64,000 bases of DNA from Thelephora terrestris (GCA_015956445.1 WIUZ02000017.1:372001-436000); one strand, 5' to 3'. Numbered from the stretch's first letter, positions 10,252 through 22,746 are shown. Numbers and translations are program-made. The notes: generated from the letters alone by a model not told the origin.

Positions 10252-13200
10252 ATGGCACCACCACGCGGAAATCCCAGAGGCCAGCAGGGCAGCGCCCGTG
10301 GACGCGGCGGCGGGACTCAAGGTCAAGGTCGCGGTCCGGCCAGAGGCCCTCTTAACATCCCTAAACATGTTGAAACCATCGGCGTAAAGCGCCCAGGATG
10401 CGGCGAAACAGGGAGACCAATCTCTGTCACGACCAATCACTTTGAGTGCGACATACCTGAAGGGATTATACACCACTACGATGGTAATGATCAACACATT
10501 TCTTCTTTCACTTGACTGCTTTCTGAGTCTTATATCCATTCTTCCTTGTAGTTGGTACGTATCTGTCACTTTGTTTCACGACTTGCGCTGACAATACACG
10601 CGATTTTCAAAAGTCATCTTGCCGGGCGACAAAGTCTTTCCCCTCCGGTTTAACATGGAGTTGATCAAGCGATTGCAAAACGTTATAGCTCCCGAAGTCT
10701 TTACGCCCCGCGCTGTCTACGACGGGAGAAAGAATATGTTTGCCCCCAGGCGGCTTCCACTCGGTGAAACCGATTCGAAGGAGGTTGGTCGTGCAGCCTT
10801 TCACCTCGTCTCTTCGTCACCTGAAACTCTCCGTAGTTCCCCTTCCCTCCTATTAACGAAAAGTCCAAGCCTCTCAAAGTGAGGTTGACCAGGGTCGCAG
10901 AGATCAATCCCGAGTGAGTACCAGTGAGATCAAGTTTGTAACTATCACCGAACGCCTTGCAGGACTCTTGCTCGGTTCTTAAAAGGCCAACAGTCTCACG
11001 ACAACACCGTGTTGACGGCCATCACTGTGAGTCTCACTCTTGGAGAATTCTCTCTACATCGCTGACGCATTTTGTAGGCCCTCGTACGTTTCTCAACCAT
11101 CCTACTTGTATCGTCGTTGACTGACACCACCCATGAAGAACGTCGTTATCAGGATGGAGCCTACTTTGAACCCTGATTACGCGTTCAACGTTCGTTCTTT
11201 CTTTACTGACAGGGAGACCAAGGACATCGGCGGTGGCCTTGTGCTTTGGCGCGGATATTTCCAGTCCATTCGCCCAGCAGTCGGCCGCATGCTCATAAAC
11301 GTCGACATATCCACGGGCGTCATGTATAAGCCTGGGAACCTCCTGGATCTCTGTAAGCAGTTTTTCGGCAAAACCGATCCAAATGTGTTGGCCCCGCGCA
11401 GAGGCTTGCCCGATCGCGAGCGAGTCAGGCTCCAGCGATTCATCACCGGGATCAGAATCTTTACCAGAAACCCGGAAACGGGACTTACCGACAAAACTAG
11501 AGCACGGATCGTCAAGAAATTGAGTCCCGCTGGTGCTAATGACCTCACCTTTTCCCTCCGCGAGGGAGGGCAAATGACCGTTGCGCAGTACTTCAGAAAC
11601 ACCTACAAACGGGCCTTACAATTTCCCGACGTCATATGTGTTGAGGTAAGTCGACTTGGCTTTACGGTTCCTGCACATTAATGAGCTTCGTCAGGTCGGA
11701 AGTGGTGCCCTGATTCCCTTAGAAGTGTGTGAAGTGCTCCCCGGGCAGATTATGCGCAAGCAGGTGCCTCCAGAGAAGACCAAGGATGTGCTAGACTTCT
11801 CCACCAAGAAGCCTAATGATCGGTTGAACAGCATCAGAAATGGCCTTGGGGTAACCGGTCTCACTTCCTTTGTCCGTTTACGAAGGCATCTAAACTGCTC
11901 CCCAGATCCTAAAGTGGGGCGAGTCAGAGTATGTTAGGCAGTTCGGCCTCAGGGTAGCCCCGAACGTGCAACCATTGCAGCTACAGGCTCGAGTATTACA
12001 ACCCCCAACGCTGAAGTACGGCCAGGGTTCAAAGCAACTGACAGTCGTAAGTGTGAGCCTCACTTAATCGTCTCCCAATAACCGTCGTTTTTCCTAGACT
12101 CCGAGAGATGGGGCATGGAATATGTGTGTCTACAAGGCCCTTGTATTTCGCTTGTTTCTTATATCCCCATAGGGTAGACAAGAAGTTCTACAAGCCGATG
12201 CCCATTCAATCCTTCGCCATCGTAGTCTTCGAACGAAGACAAAGGTTTAGCGAGGAGGATGCAAGGGAGATGGGTAGAAACCTGATTACCGCGTGCGGCC
12301 AAGTCGGGATGCAGGTGCAGGACACCAACCCGAGTGTATTTTACCCGAATCCCCAGAACGGTGTTGTTCGCGTGAGTATCTCCTCGTCTTCCTCCCTCGA
12401 TTGTGCGCTTACTGTGGAGTAGGAACTACTCAACATTGGCGCCCAGTTCAGTCAACAGAAGAGGCCAACCCCTCCTCTTCTAGTCGTCGTGTTACCGGAA
12501 GGAGCAGCCGACATATATACTGCCGTCAAATAGTAAGTGTCCGATCATCGCCTGCCCTACACTGGCTCAACTTTCCCGACAGTTTCGGCGACGTTCGTGT
12601 GAGCGGCAACCTTCCCCCCATGTCCGTTTTCCTTGACTAAAGACCCATTAGGTCGGAGTAGCGACCCAATGTTTGAAGAGCCTTAAGTGCAGGCACGCAA
12701 AACCTCAGTATTTTGCAAACGTCTGCCTCAAGATAAACGTCAAGTTGGGCGGGATTAACACCATCCCCGATCCTCGGTCGGTATCCTTCTTAACAGATCC
12801 CCAAAACCCTACCATGGTCATGGGATGTGACACCATCCATCCTGCTCCGTGAGTATCTTAGGTGCCACCGCGGTTGTGCGCGACTCACCGTTCTATGCAG
12901 GGGATCGGATGGCCGCCCATCATTTGCGTCTGTTGTGGCAAATGTAGACTCGGAGGGCGCAAAATACATTGCCACCTCATCGGTTCAGGAAGGGCGCGTC
13001 GAGATGGTTGAAAACTTGAAGGCGATGACTGAGGTAACGAGCGCAGAGTATTCATCACCGTGGTATCTTGCTGACTTACCACCCGGCAGCTCATGATCAA
13101 CAAGTTCATGGAGTATCGCACCCACGTCGAGAAGAAGCAAACCAACCGAGCACCGAAACGTATTCTCTTTTTCAGAGATGGAGTCTCAGAAGGACAATTC

Positions 13201-13904
13201 AAGCAGGTTCTCGAGAAAGAACTTCCTCTCATCCGAGGTCTGTCTGGCGATTTCTGCAGATGCTTGCCCTTCGCTCATTCAGGATCCTCCAGAGGCTTGC
13301 GAGGCCACTAAAATAAATCCCAAAATCACTGTCATTATTGTCGGAAAACGTCACCACGTTCGGTTCTTCCCAGCACCAAACGTTGCGGATAGGAGTGGGA
13401 ACTGTCCAGCTGGCACCGTCGTGGATACCGATGTAGTTCACCCCACCGAGTTCGACTTCTATTTGCAAAGCCATGGTGGGCTTCTTGGGACGTCCAGGCC
13501 AGCCCACTACAGCGTACTCCATGATGACAATGGGTTCTCGTGAGTATCGATCACTGTGCTCGCCTGCTCGTCGTATCGTGTTGATCACTCGTTTCAGGGC
13601 TGATGGATTGCAAATGCTCACTTTCGCGCTGTGTCACGTTTACGCTCGTGCAACCCGGTCTGTGTCGATCCCAGCCCCCGTATACTGTGAGTGAAATACC
13701 CACTGCACCAAACGACCGCCCGCTGAGACCTCCTTAGACGCGGATATTGTTTGTTCCCGCGCTAAAAACCACTACGACCCCGAGGGCGCCCTGAACTTCT
13801 CCGACGAATCGAGCGTCGCGGATGCCCAGACGACCCTTAGTAACTTCAAGGCTCGCTTCCAGCCCATCAACCCTAAACAAGCCGTCCGCATGTATTTCTC
13901 CTGA
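10252..13904 (+). CDS. Argonaute protein (RNA interference)
   Basis: Small-RNA-guided effector of RNA silencing, eukaryotic Argonaute clade (QDE-2-like). The N-terminus is a Gly/Arg-rich tail ([18 protein letters not shown]). Next come the N domain ([20 protein letters not shown]), the linker and PAZ region ([52 protein letters not shown]), the MID region with KYFGDVRVGVATQC, and PIWI. PIWI keeps the slicer residues: Asp in MGCDTIHP, Asp in [11 protein letters not shown] and His in [12 protein letters not shown]; a Glu-finger candidate lies in the [13 protein letters not shown] segment. It also has [19 protein letters not shown] and [14 protein letters not shown]. The C-terminus VRMYFS has the short hydrophobic end common in Argonautes. 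More than ten introns of about 50 bases cut the gene into small exons. The product is about 900 residues and appears complete. Confidence 0.95.
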
Positions 13905-14570
13905 ACATGTTACCCGTTAGACGTCGTTATACCTTCTATCGTGATGCCCCGGTTCAGTGGCGTCGTGGCCTCTCCAACTTCACCCGCACGTATTACCTCT
14001 CGTAAGTAGCACCAGTCTTTTATTCTGCGATCGATCCCCTAGTTTTTGTGCGCACCCGTCCAAGATTTACCAGTTTTGTTCCCTTACAACTATAACAATA
14101 AAACCAGTTTTATATATCCCCTCGCACCCCTTGCCCCAGGACACCGGTTCATTCGCTGAATCCCCTCACGGTAATGTCGGGGTGAACCATGCCTGTTGAT
14201 GAATCACAGGAAACTAGTACATCGCCACCTTCTTCTCGTGAACCAACCAATCAGCTGACTACCAAGGTCGCAGCATTGTACGCGGAGGACATGATACACT
14301 CTCGTGGGATCGCACTCGTGTGTTGATCCTCCAAGGACGTGGGGGAATAGACGGGTGATAAGGAAACCGTCCGATAGGGCTGCCAATCGCCGTTTGTGAG
14401 TTTGACAATGCGGAGTGGCCATGTGCGTGGGAAAGTCCTCCGAGATAACCTTTCCCGCTCTTCCACTTACCTTCCTATCGCTCTCATCGTTTGGAGCTAA
14501 TCAAAAGAGTACTCGACTGGAAAACAGCCGGATTTTGGCAGGCCTACACATCGGGGCCCCTTATTTGACA
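13905..14570. other. Spacer between Argonaute and the coiled-coil gene
   Basis: I see no convincing coding exon here. The first part should hold the Argonaute 3' untranslated region, the last part the promoter of the next gene. Short frames on both strands lack recognisable motifs. Confidence 0.5.
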
Positions 14571-17500
14571 ATGGTATGTGCTGGAGCAGTGTTTTGAGCC
14601 GACCAGCGCAAACTTTTATGGCCAGGCACACTTTTCCTTCAAGCGCACCCCGGGTGTCACCCCCAAACAGGAGAGGTCATCTCAGCAAGGTGGTATTGAA
14701 GCGGGCTCCAGCCCACTCTCTTCGTACTCACGGAATTGGCCGAGTCGGAGCATTGGAGGGGACGACCGGTCGATCCCACAGCCGAGCCCTCGATACAGCT
14801 TAAATACCTCGGGGTCCTTATCTACCCTCCCACGTCATTTCGATGCCTCTAGGTTGAGCTCTTCTCTTTCCGTCAGAAGATCGCTGTCCCCGACAAGAGA
14901 GGGGGATGGGTCAAGGCTGCCTCGCATACCAGAGGATCCCAACTCCGGTCTGATGACGAGAAGGTCCGTTGTGAAGGAGGAATTGTCTTCCCCAGATATT
15001 TTAGCTGCCCAGAGGTCTTCGCACAGTGGTTCAGGGAAACCGAACGACGGAGAGGGGGGTATCGGGTTTAGATGTAAGTCGGTGCCCGAACTTGACGCAT
15101 ATATCCGCCTGATTCGATCCACCCCGCTGCAAAACAGTTTCTGCGGCCAATCCATCTGTTTCTAGACTCTCTCAGCCCGCGTCCTCCCATCATGACATTC
15201 GAAGGGGACCGCGGGACCTACAGCGCTCTCCAAGCAGACATTCTTCACGCGAGGCGGTTACAACATCCGAACTTGATCTTAACATGGTTGCGTCGAAGTT
15301 TACCATCGACATGAAGAACGCTCAATCAGAAATCGAAGAGTTGGTACGTCGCACCTGATTGTGGTACTTCATTGCAGGCCTGTCTGACCATTCTACCTGC
15401 AGAAACATGAGTTGGGAGTGTTACAGGGTCAGCTTGAAGTCGTGAAAGAAGAGAATTCCCAATTTTCCAGGAGACTAAAGAAAGTGAAGGAAGTGGCGAA
15501 GGAAAGTCAGGAGAGAAGTGGAGCAATGTATGTCAACGTTCAAGCCTACTCTGTGATGTGCTGACCCCTTGCTTCGAGTTTGGAAGACCTGGGGAATTCT
15601 ATCAAATCCTTGAAGGAAGATGCGGATTCTTGGTCTGAGCACGTCCGCGAAGTGCAGTCGATGGTTCCCGATATCAAGCACTTGAGGATCAATGCCAATG
15701 AAACTATCGCTAGTCAGTCATTCTTCGAATCTTCCCAGACTGTCAAGGTCACTGATATCTCTCCGAGCAGGTCTTACTCCGTATCTTCACGGAGACCATC
15801 TGAACAGAAACGCGAAAGAGCTCATGGATGAGCTCAGAATTGACTGCAAAAACTGTGAGCAATGCTCCGCCCAGAGAACGATTGGTCTGATATCATTTCA
15901 GCTCAAGAGGTGACCACAATGCTTCGAGATAGGTTAACGACGCTGTCTTCAGACCTCATCGAGGCCCGATCGAGGATTTCCGATCTGGAAGCCATTCTCG
16001 CACAGGACCGACAAGCGATCGGGAGTCTCACTGTTGAGCTGAGAGCTTCCAGTGCGCATTGATTATCCGAATACGATCCCCACGGGTCTGAATTGACTTG
16101 GATCCAGGTGAAACCACGAGAGACCTCTCGAAAGAGGTCAAAACAGTGACGAAAGAACTCCGCGAGGCCCTTACGAATGCCGACGGGTTGGAAGTAGAGT
16201 TAGCGGATGCTCAACAAAGGTTTGTGACAAGGTCGTCAGGAAGGTGGCGGACAGAGGTCTCACTGTGTCGACAGAATTGAAGAAGCCGAGAAAGACCTTG
16301 TCGAGTCCAAGGCGATCCGTGAGGAGTAGGTGAACCAACATTTTTCTGTCTTCGATGGGTTGATAGCGGCCACAAGGGCTCTCGTCAACCAGGAGAAACT
16401 GTCTGATCTCAATGCCGAGATCAAAACACTTCGTTCTTCCCTGGAACAGAACATGTCGGCTCTCGATGAAAGAACATCCAGGTACGCACAGTGGTATCTT
16501 TACCCCCGACGATTGTCATCATAGGTCATAGCCTGGTAAAATCCGACCAGAAGGTTTCCGAGCTCCTCAAAGAGCTCAGCACCTCTCAAACCCGTGAAAA
16601 GGTTGTATCCGAAGCCAGGAAAGTTGAGAAGGCCACTTTTGAGGAGGGCGTCAAGCGACTGGAGAGCCGCGTAAGTAGCCTCGAGGCAGACCTGGAGCGC
16701 TCCAGGGAATCGTGAGTCATTTGCTTTGGGTTTGGGTTCGAGGTGCTCACCCGCTTGTAGTGCTACCCAAGCGAACACACGTTTACAGGTGGGGGACCGA
16801 AACCCGCCTTGATAAAGAAAGGTTCACACTGATCACTTTGTGGTAAACCAGGCATTGCAGGACCGATTTGACGACCAGTCTGTGACCCTTCGTCTCACGA
16901 AAGAAACAAATGCGGAACTCCAGGTGAGCTTTTCGATGGAGGTTTACACGAGTGGTTTCTCTGACGCCGGATTAGGAACGCGTCGTTGATGTCGAGAAGA
17001 CTGCGTCGGTACGTGGTCGCAGTCATTAATCTACAGCTCATCCCGCCTACTCACGAGGTCTAGAATGAGCGGGGTGTTCTACAGATGCAGTTATCTACTC
17101 TCGAACTCAGATGTTCTGAGTTACAGGCCAACAACTGTAGCCTGACGGAGAGTCGGGAACGTGAAATTATTTCGGCGCGTTTAGCCGAGGCGAATTTCCA
17201 ACAGCAACTTTCTGCGGAGGAGAAGAAATCGCTTTCCCTCGAGACCACTGCGAAGGAAACTCAAACCGCCCTTGAGGAGAGCAGTAAAAAGCTCAAAGAT
17301 CTCACCCTCGAGATCGAGAAGCTCCAGCACGAGCTTAAGGAGATTAAAGCCACTCCCCCACCCCCGTCGAGCCCCCCTAAAGACACCATCGAGGATTCTG
17401 ACGTAGTGATAGCCCTCCGAGCAGATACCGCTAGGCTGGAAAACGAGAAGGAAGAATTGGCTCGCAAGTTTGACACTATCGAGGAAAGATACAAGAGCGG

Positions 17501-18386
17501 TGATCTGGTTGGTTCCCCGCTGTCTCGTTTGCGTGTTTTTTGACTGAATGCGCATAGACTGACAAAGAGAAGAGCTTAGTCCGCACCATCAGGGCAGAAG
17601 CGCGGATTGCTCAAGAACAACAGTTAGACATGAAGTCGAATGAAATAATAAGGGTGAGTTGATTTGCTAGTCAACGGTCTGGCAAGATGCCGAAAACAAT
17701 CCCCAATAGCGAGAGAAAGTCATAGAAGTCAGGGATATGAAGATAAAACAGCTGGAGGAGATGATAACAAGACTTCACAAGCACGCAAAGATATCTGGCC
17801 AGTCCTCGGCTACGGAGAAACAGCACATAAATGACCCAGATATCCCGTCTCAAGTTAGCAGTCCACCCGTCCCCGATCGAGATGGAACCCCAGTGCCCAA
17901 CAGGGCATCGGAGGTGGGGAGAATGACAAACAGAGCTTTGAGGACTCCGACCCGGATCGTACACCCCCAGGAACCAGAGCACACTGCATTGCCCAGAAGG
18001 ACCGCCATGAAGCCCAGAGGAAAGGGCCTCATCCGCTCGACGCCAGAAGCAACCGACGAGGTCGTCGACTCTGGTGATGAATTCGACGAGCCGGTCATCA
18101 CCGCCTTGGGCAAAAGGGACAGGTTTGGGGGTCCTAGCAAGGGGACTGATGTGAAGAGGGACTCATCCTTCGATGATGCTGAACGCCCCCAGAAGAACAG
18201 GGTAAGTGGAGGGACCCTGCTTGCGTACTCAAACAAACCAGATTTCTAGAAGACGAAGGCTGCTGGGCAGAACAACGTTTCCACCAAGGCGAGTTCCCTT
18301 CGCTCTGGATCTTTCTTGTGTTTCTCATCCATTTACAGACGTCCGATGCGACTGTTGTCACTCGACGACGAAGAAATAGGAACTAA
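14571..18386 (+). CDS. Large coiled-coil protein with disordered ends, function unknown
   Basis: I do not recognise a named family. Start assignment: the ATG at 14,571 is followed at once by a 52-base intron (14,574-14,625, GTATGT...CCAG) and then the frame AHFSFKRTPGVTPKQERSSQ, giving MAHFSFKRTPG; no other ATG opens this frame. About 200 Ser/Pro-rich residues follow. From about 15,290 to 17,800 many short exons encode heptad-rich segments such as KHELGVLQGQLEVVKEEN, TTMLRDRLTTLSSDLIEARS and QLSTLELRCSELQANN, which indicates a long coiled coil. The C-terminal part is basic and acidic by turns (TDEVVDSGDEFDEP) and ends VVTRRRRNRN, a possible nuclear signal. The last intron (18,289-18,338) seems to be GC-AG. 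The layout resembles chromosome-axis, kinetochore or spindle-pole proteins, but that is only analogy. It is convergent with the TspO gene. Confidence 0.72.
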
Positions 18387-18642
18387 CACATCGGTTCAGA
18401 CCATACCGAGGGCCCATTCGTCTCTTGTCACCGCTCTGCTCTGCTCTCTGATCATTTGCTTCTCGGTTGTTATCGTCAATCGGCTCCTGGCTTGAAACTT
18501 GTCTTGTCCTGCTTTTCTTGGACTTCGCGCTGGATGGAACTCGGCGATGCACTATTTTCTGAGGCTATACTTGTGTCTGAGATAGACTATCCCAAAGAAT
18601 ACATTGGCATTGTTCGCGATAGTTTTGCGTGGTGTGAATAAG

Positions 18643-19441
18643 CTAGTCGTACTTGGGGAGGTTTCGCCCACGATTGAGCCACCATATGCTACCGTTGATG
18701 TAAATTACGAAAGACAGCCAAGCGCAATAAGGGACGAGTAAGGGCGTCGTGGCACCGTCCGTAGCATCATGGAACAATTTCTATCGTTGAAGTTAGACTT
18801 TCTTTAGATAGAACCGGCTTCGAGAATGCTTACGGTCATGTAGCAAGTGGACCCTGTCAACGCGACAGCGTCCACAAACGCGGCTAAGGGCTAAATGATG
18901 AAACGATGGATTCATTCAGCGCGGTGCTTTTGAGTAGAATGATGTTGTCCTATAACTCACGCTTTTTGCGTTGAAGAATATCGGACTCCACAAGAAGTTC
19001 AGACCCAATTGGACGTAGTACCACTTGAGTCCGGTATGGATTGTTTCCCTGTGCGGTGAATCCAGTCAGATTCTGTAAGGATACGGAGTAAAAACAAACT
19101 GCTGCGTCATACTTGGTGATAGGCAAGATTGCTCTGTCATAGCGACTGACGGCCAGGTAAGAGGCGTAACCCATCGAGGTGTACAGCGCAGTCCAGACGA
19201 TCGGGAATGCAAGCCGTGGGGGCCTTCCGGGAGGAAAAGAAAGGCTCTACATGCGGTTCCGTCAAGCTTTGGAGGAACATCTGAGGGTGAAGCTTGAAGT
19301 AGCACACACCTGGTACCAGGTGCCGTCGATCACCTTCTTGGTCCTCGCCCCGCTGAGGAACCCGAGGGCTATGGGTAGGCCGACTGCGAACACAGGGTTT
19401 CTTGGTACTTCGAAGAGGAATCCTGGGAGGCTAGGTGACAT
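18643..19441 (-). CDS. TspO/MBR family membrane protein (translocator protein homologue)
   Basis: Five-helix membrane protein of the TspO / peripheral benzodiazepine receptor family, which binds porphyrins and sterols in other organisms. The spliced product is about 190 residues. Helix 1 is FAVGLPIALGFLSG, followed by WYQSLSFPPGRPPRLAFPIV, the family's W-x-P-type loop, then WTALYTSMGYASYLAVS, WYYVQLGLNFLWSPIFFNAK (the family's conserved N-x-x-W-x-P helix), FVDAVALTGSTC and LLVPYCAWLSFVIYINGSIW with the terminal WWLN motif. Introns lie at about 19,256-19,318, 19,047-19,110, 18,884-18,951 and 18,785-18,832. The start is set at MSPSLPGFLFEVPRN because it directly precedes helix 1. All expected helices are present. 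Location is likely mitochondrial outer membrane or ER. Confidence 0.85.
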
Positions 19442-19616
19442 GATGAAAGTTTGAAAAGTAGAGCTCTGGGGCGTTGAGTAATGGTTGATTCACGATCTTC
19501 ATCCCCCTCAATGACGTCGAAGAAGTGATGATCGACGAGTTTGTTTGGTTCCAGAGCTCTTGCCAAACATCCACCTTTCCGCCGTTTCCAAACCGATCTC
19601 ATCTCCGCGAAAAGGT

Positions 19617-20139
19617 ATGGCGGCAGAAGTAAAGTTCAGGTATCCCCAGCCCTTCACATGGGCTCAAGTCATGGATCTCGACGTCGGAACGATCTCCCAA
19701 GGTGTGCAGCTCGCCACACTGTCCGCAGCAAAAAAAAACTGATCGTTCAAGAAATAACTCGCCTCCAGCACTCTCTTGATCACCTCAAATTCACTCAAGA
19801 TCAACTGCAACACCTCATCGACACCACAGCTCATTCTGTTCCAGACCCCGAATTCATGGGTGCGATTCAAGAGAACGTGGACGTCATGTGCGTGAGGGGG
19901 GGGGCTCCTCAGGGTCCTGGGTTCTCACCTCCGGTGACCTGCTCATGAATCATTTCAGTAATTCACAGGAGGAGCGTATTTCGATTCTCAAATACGCCTT
20001 GGTACAAAAAGGAGTTGTATCACACTCCCATTACGATCTTGACCCCGGTCGATTGGCTCAACGCCCAGCCACCATCACGAACCCAGAGCCGAACGCACCT
20101 TCGACAACGGAAGGTGACGATGGTGGCTTCTATATCTGA
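19617..20139 (+). CDS. Small coiled-coil protein, function unknown
   Basis: Three exons give about 130 residues. Exon 1 encodes MAAEVKFRYPQPFTWAQVMD and LDVGTISQ. A 50-base intron (from GTGTGC, through an A9 run, to TTCAAG) joins it to EITRLQHSLDHLKFTQDQ. A second intron near 19,888-19,958 leads to INSQEERISILKYALVQKG and an acidic end DDGGFYI. The pattern is two helices predicted to pair, flanked by a Pro-rich head and a Thr/Pro/Glu tail, which resembles small prefoldin-like or adaptor proteins of fungi. No catalytic motif is visible. Without the first intron the frame would stop after the A-run, so splicing decides the model. It is divergent from the TspO gene by 175 bases. Confidence 0.68.
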
Positions 20140-20405
20140 AACTCATCAGCCTCTGTTCTACATTTAATGCGTTCGAAGTTATGCAAAAGCCAAATGGTAT
20201 GGACGGCCTCTAGATATATTGGAGGGAGAGAGATTATTGTACTGTGGGCTAATAAACATTGTACGGAGGGGAACGAGTAAACATGCAAAGCAAAAGCAAA
20301 ACAAAAGCGAATGAAAGGGAGGTATTCCGAGAAGTAAATCATACACCTAATCTATGGGGGTGTTGTCAGTCACCGGGGAAGCAGACAAAGAACATCATAA
20401 ATCGC

Positions 20406-22746
20406 TCACTTTCGTTTACTTTGTTCGTAGACCATGTAAGATATCGAAACTGCCGGAATCACCTTCGCAAGCGTCGGCCCTAGGCCGATATAAAACCCAC
20501 GAACCCCACTTTGACTGTATGTCTTTGAGACCACATCCCATATGCCCGCATAACGTTGGGGGTGGGCCGGAGATCCAGAAGCTTGCAGTCTCGTTCGAAC
20601 CAGGTTCAAGGGGTACACGCTCGTCGCGCCAACACTCCCAGACACGCTTCCGAAGGCGAGCAAGGCCATGACACCCGGTTCCTCTTGGCCGGTTGACCGC
20701 AAGTAGGCCAGCTTCAGCGCCTCAAAAGTGCTCATGTCGATTGCGGAATATGGGAACACGCCGATCAACCCGATCTATAGTCCGGAATATTAGCCGGGAC
20801 CCACTTGGGGGTAATTACGGCGACTCACAGCCAGACCACGATAGTACGCGCGCAGACCGCCGAGCGAGTGTACGTGCTTCACCGCCTCCACTAATGTCCG
20901 TCGTTGTCCCCCAATGCTGCTCATCATCTGAGTTTTGACGGTTTCGATGGGGTAAATACCTGTCTCAAAATCAGTACCGGTGACGCCGCGTCAAAAGGCT
21001 GGTCGCGTACTGAGTTGACTTGTGATACCACCGATACCACCCGACATGAACCTGCTGAACCCACTGATATCACGGGTGTCTTCAACATAATCCCAGTATG
21101 TGGCGAACATTCGTTTCTACGGTCGTCATCGGTATCGAGCGTTCGGCTTTACACGAAGGGGGAAAGCTTACAGAGGACTCGTAAGATAGGAACTTGATGG
21201 CAGACTCGGGAAGGATCTTGATAACGGACAACCCGTTTCCGATCCAGAACCCGAGGATTCCGTTCTCAACGTATATGTTTGTTATCGCATTGGTGATCGC
21301 CTTCATACCGAACGATCTTGACACCAGGGCAATGGACGGGGTGGGTTGTCGGGTAATCAAGAATATCCTCAACCGGTCGAAAGGTGCAGTAAACGTCCGC
21401 GAGACTGGGGGCCGATTGGTCAGGGGACAAAGGTCATACAGACGAAACGTGCTCGCCTGCTCCAGCTACACCGCCAGCCAGCAGGTATTTTACGGCGGTA
21501 GAACCACCAAGCCAGTTGTGGTGCTCTTCCTCCTCGTAGATGTCGAACTCCTCCTCTTCTTCTTCCTCCGTCTGCTGAGGGTACGAGTGGTCGACAGGCA
21601 AAGGTGGCAAGGTGACCTGGGTGGCTGTCATCGGTGCGACCGGGGTCGGAGAAGTCGTATTTGACGGAGGCTTATCCTCAGCACTAAGACTGACGTCACC
21701 TTTGTTCGAGAATCGTTAGATAGATTCGGGTGAAAGAAATGACGGGTCGGATCACTAACCTTCCATGGTCACCCTGGCGGGACCCCTCCCGTCGTCGCCG
21801 AGGTATCTTCTCATCTCATAGTACTGGTATATTTCGGCAGTGGAAGCCTTCCGGGGTAGCAAGAGGAGGAAATCGCGAAACTCTCGGAAACTAATGGCAT
21901 GTGAATGTGGCGATGAAGTCAAGGTGGTCATAAATTCCGAAAGGGTGCCCGGAGATAGCGGGATTCCTGCAGGAACAGACCGGTCAGCCAGGAGCGCGAA
22001 AGGGAAAGACGGAGTTATTTGACCGACCGGCCTTGTGCAGAGCCAACCCAAGTTCACCCGCATCCAGATGACCGTTCCCATCCAGATCAAGCTCGTCATG
22101 AAATACATGCCACAACTCTATATGAGATTCCGATCAGATAAGCAAAAGCACCGAGATGGGAGACCACGCTCAACTCACCGACTTCCTTGGCCTCCGCATA
22201 TCGATGAAAATCTTTCCAGGGAATCAGCGGTTTAGGACCGTGCGTAGATGTCAAGCGGTGACCATTCCCGCATTTATGCAATAGCTCGTCGTCGTAGATG
22301 TCTCGTAACCTCTCTGCCTTCTCCCTCGTGAAAAGAGATGCATCCGTGCCAACAACACTCGCTGCTTGACTAGGAGGTCTGGCCGAGGCAGTGCCTTCCT
22401 TGCCTTCGCCATTCCTCGCCTCCGTAAATCTCTGCCAAACTTCCTTCAATCTGGCTTCCCTCTGGTCTCCTTCTTGCCGTCTGAACTCGTTTAGACTGTG
22501 CGCGGGCCGTCGATATGCCTTGGACGGTGGTTGATCTGATCGCAGGCGCGGCAGCAACACACGGTCCCGCCCACCAGCCAACGTAGAGTCGAATATCTCC
22601 CTCCGAGATGGCGAGGTAGAGGTTGATGCAGGTTCACCTTTCGTTTCTCCGAGACCCACTGAAGATGACGTGGATGGGCGCGCAGGACCATAAGATGTTC
22701 CTGAAATGGAGTGCTCGGACTTGGCATCCTGAGCCTTCTCTACCAT
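20406..22746 (-). CDS. SAL1: Calcium-regulated mitochondrial carrier (SAL1 / SCaMC type)
   Basis: Inner-membrane carrier expected to exchange ATP-Mg for phosphate under Ca2+ control. The N-terminal half is regulatory: a Ser-rich head, a helical part, then HDELDLDGNGHLDAGELGL, a full EF-hand loop (D-x-D-x-N-G-x-L-D-x-x-E), and ISFREFRDFLLLLPRKAS from a second, weaker EF-hand-like unit. An acidic run with seven Glu in a row precedes the carrier domain. The carrier starts at VKYLLAGGVAGAG and keeps three signature motifs: APFDRLR, YPIETVK and YPLNLVRTRLQASG. The C-terminus GLGPTLAKVIPAVSISYMVY closely matches the yeast Sal1 type. The gene has about ten introns. Start 22,746 is the first ATG of the long N-terminal exon; a shorter start is possible. 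It is convergent with the small coiled-coil gene. Confidence 0.9.
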
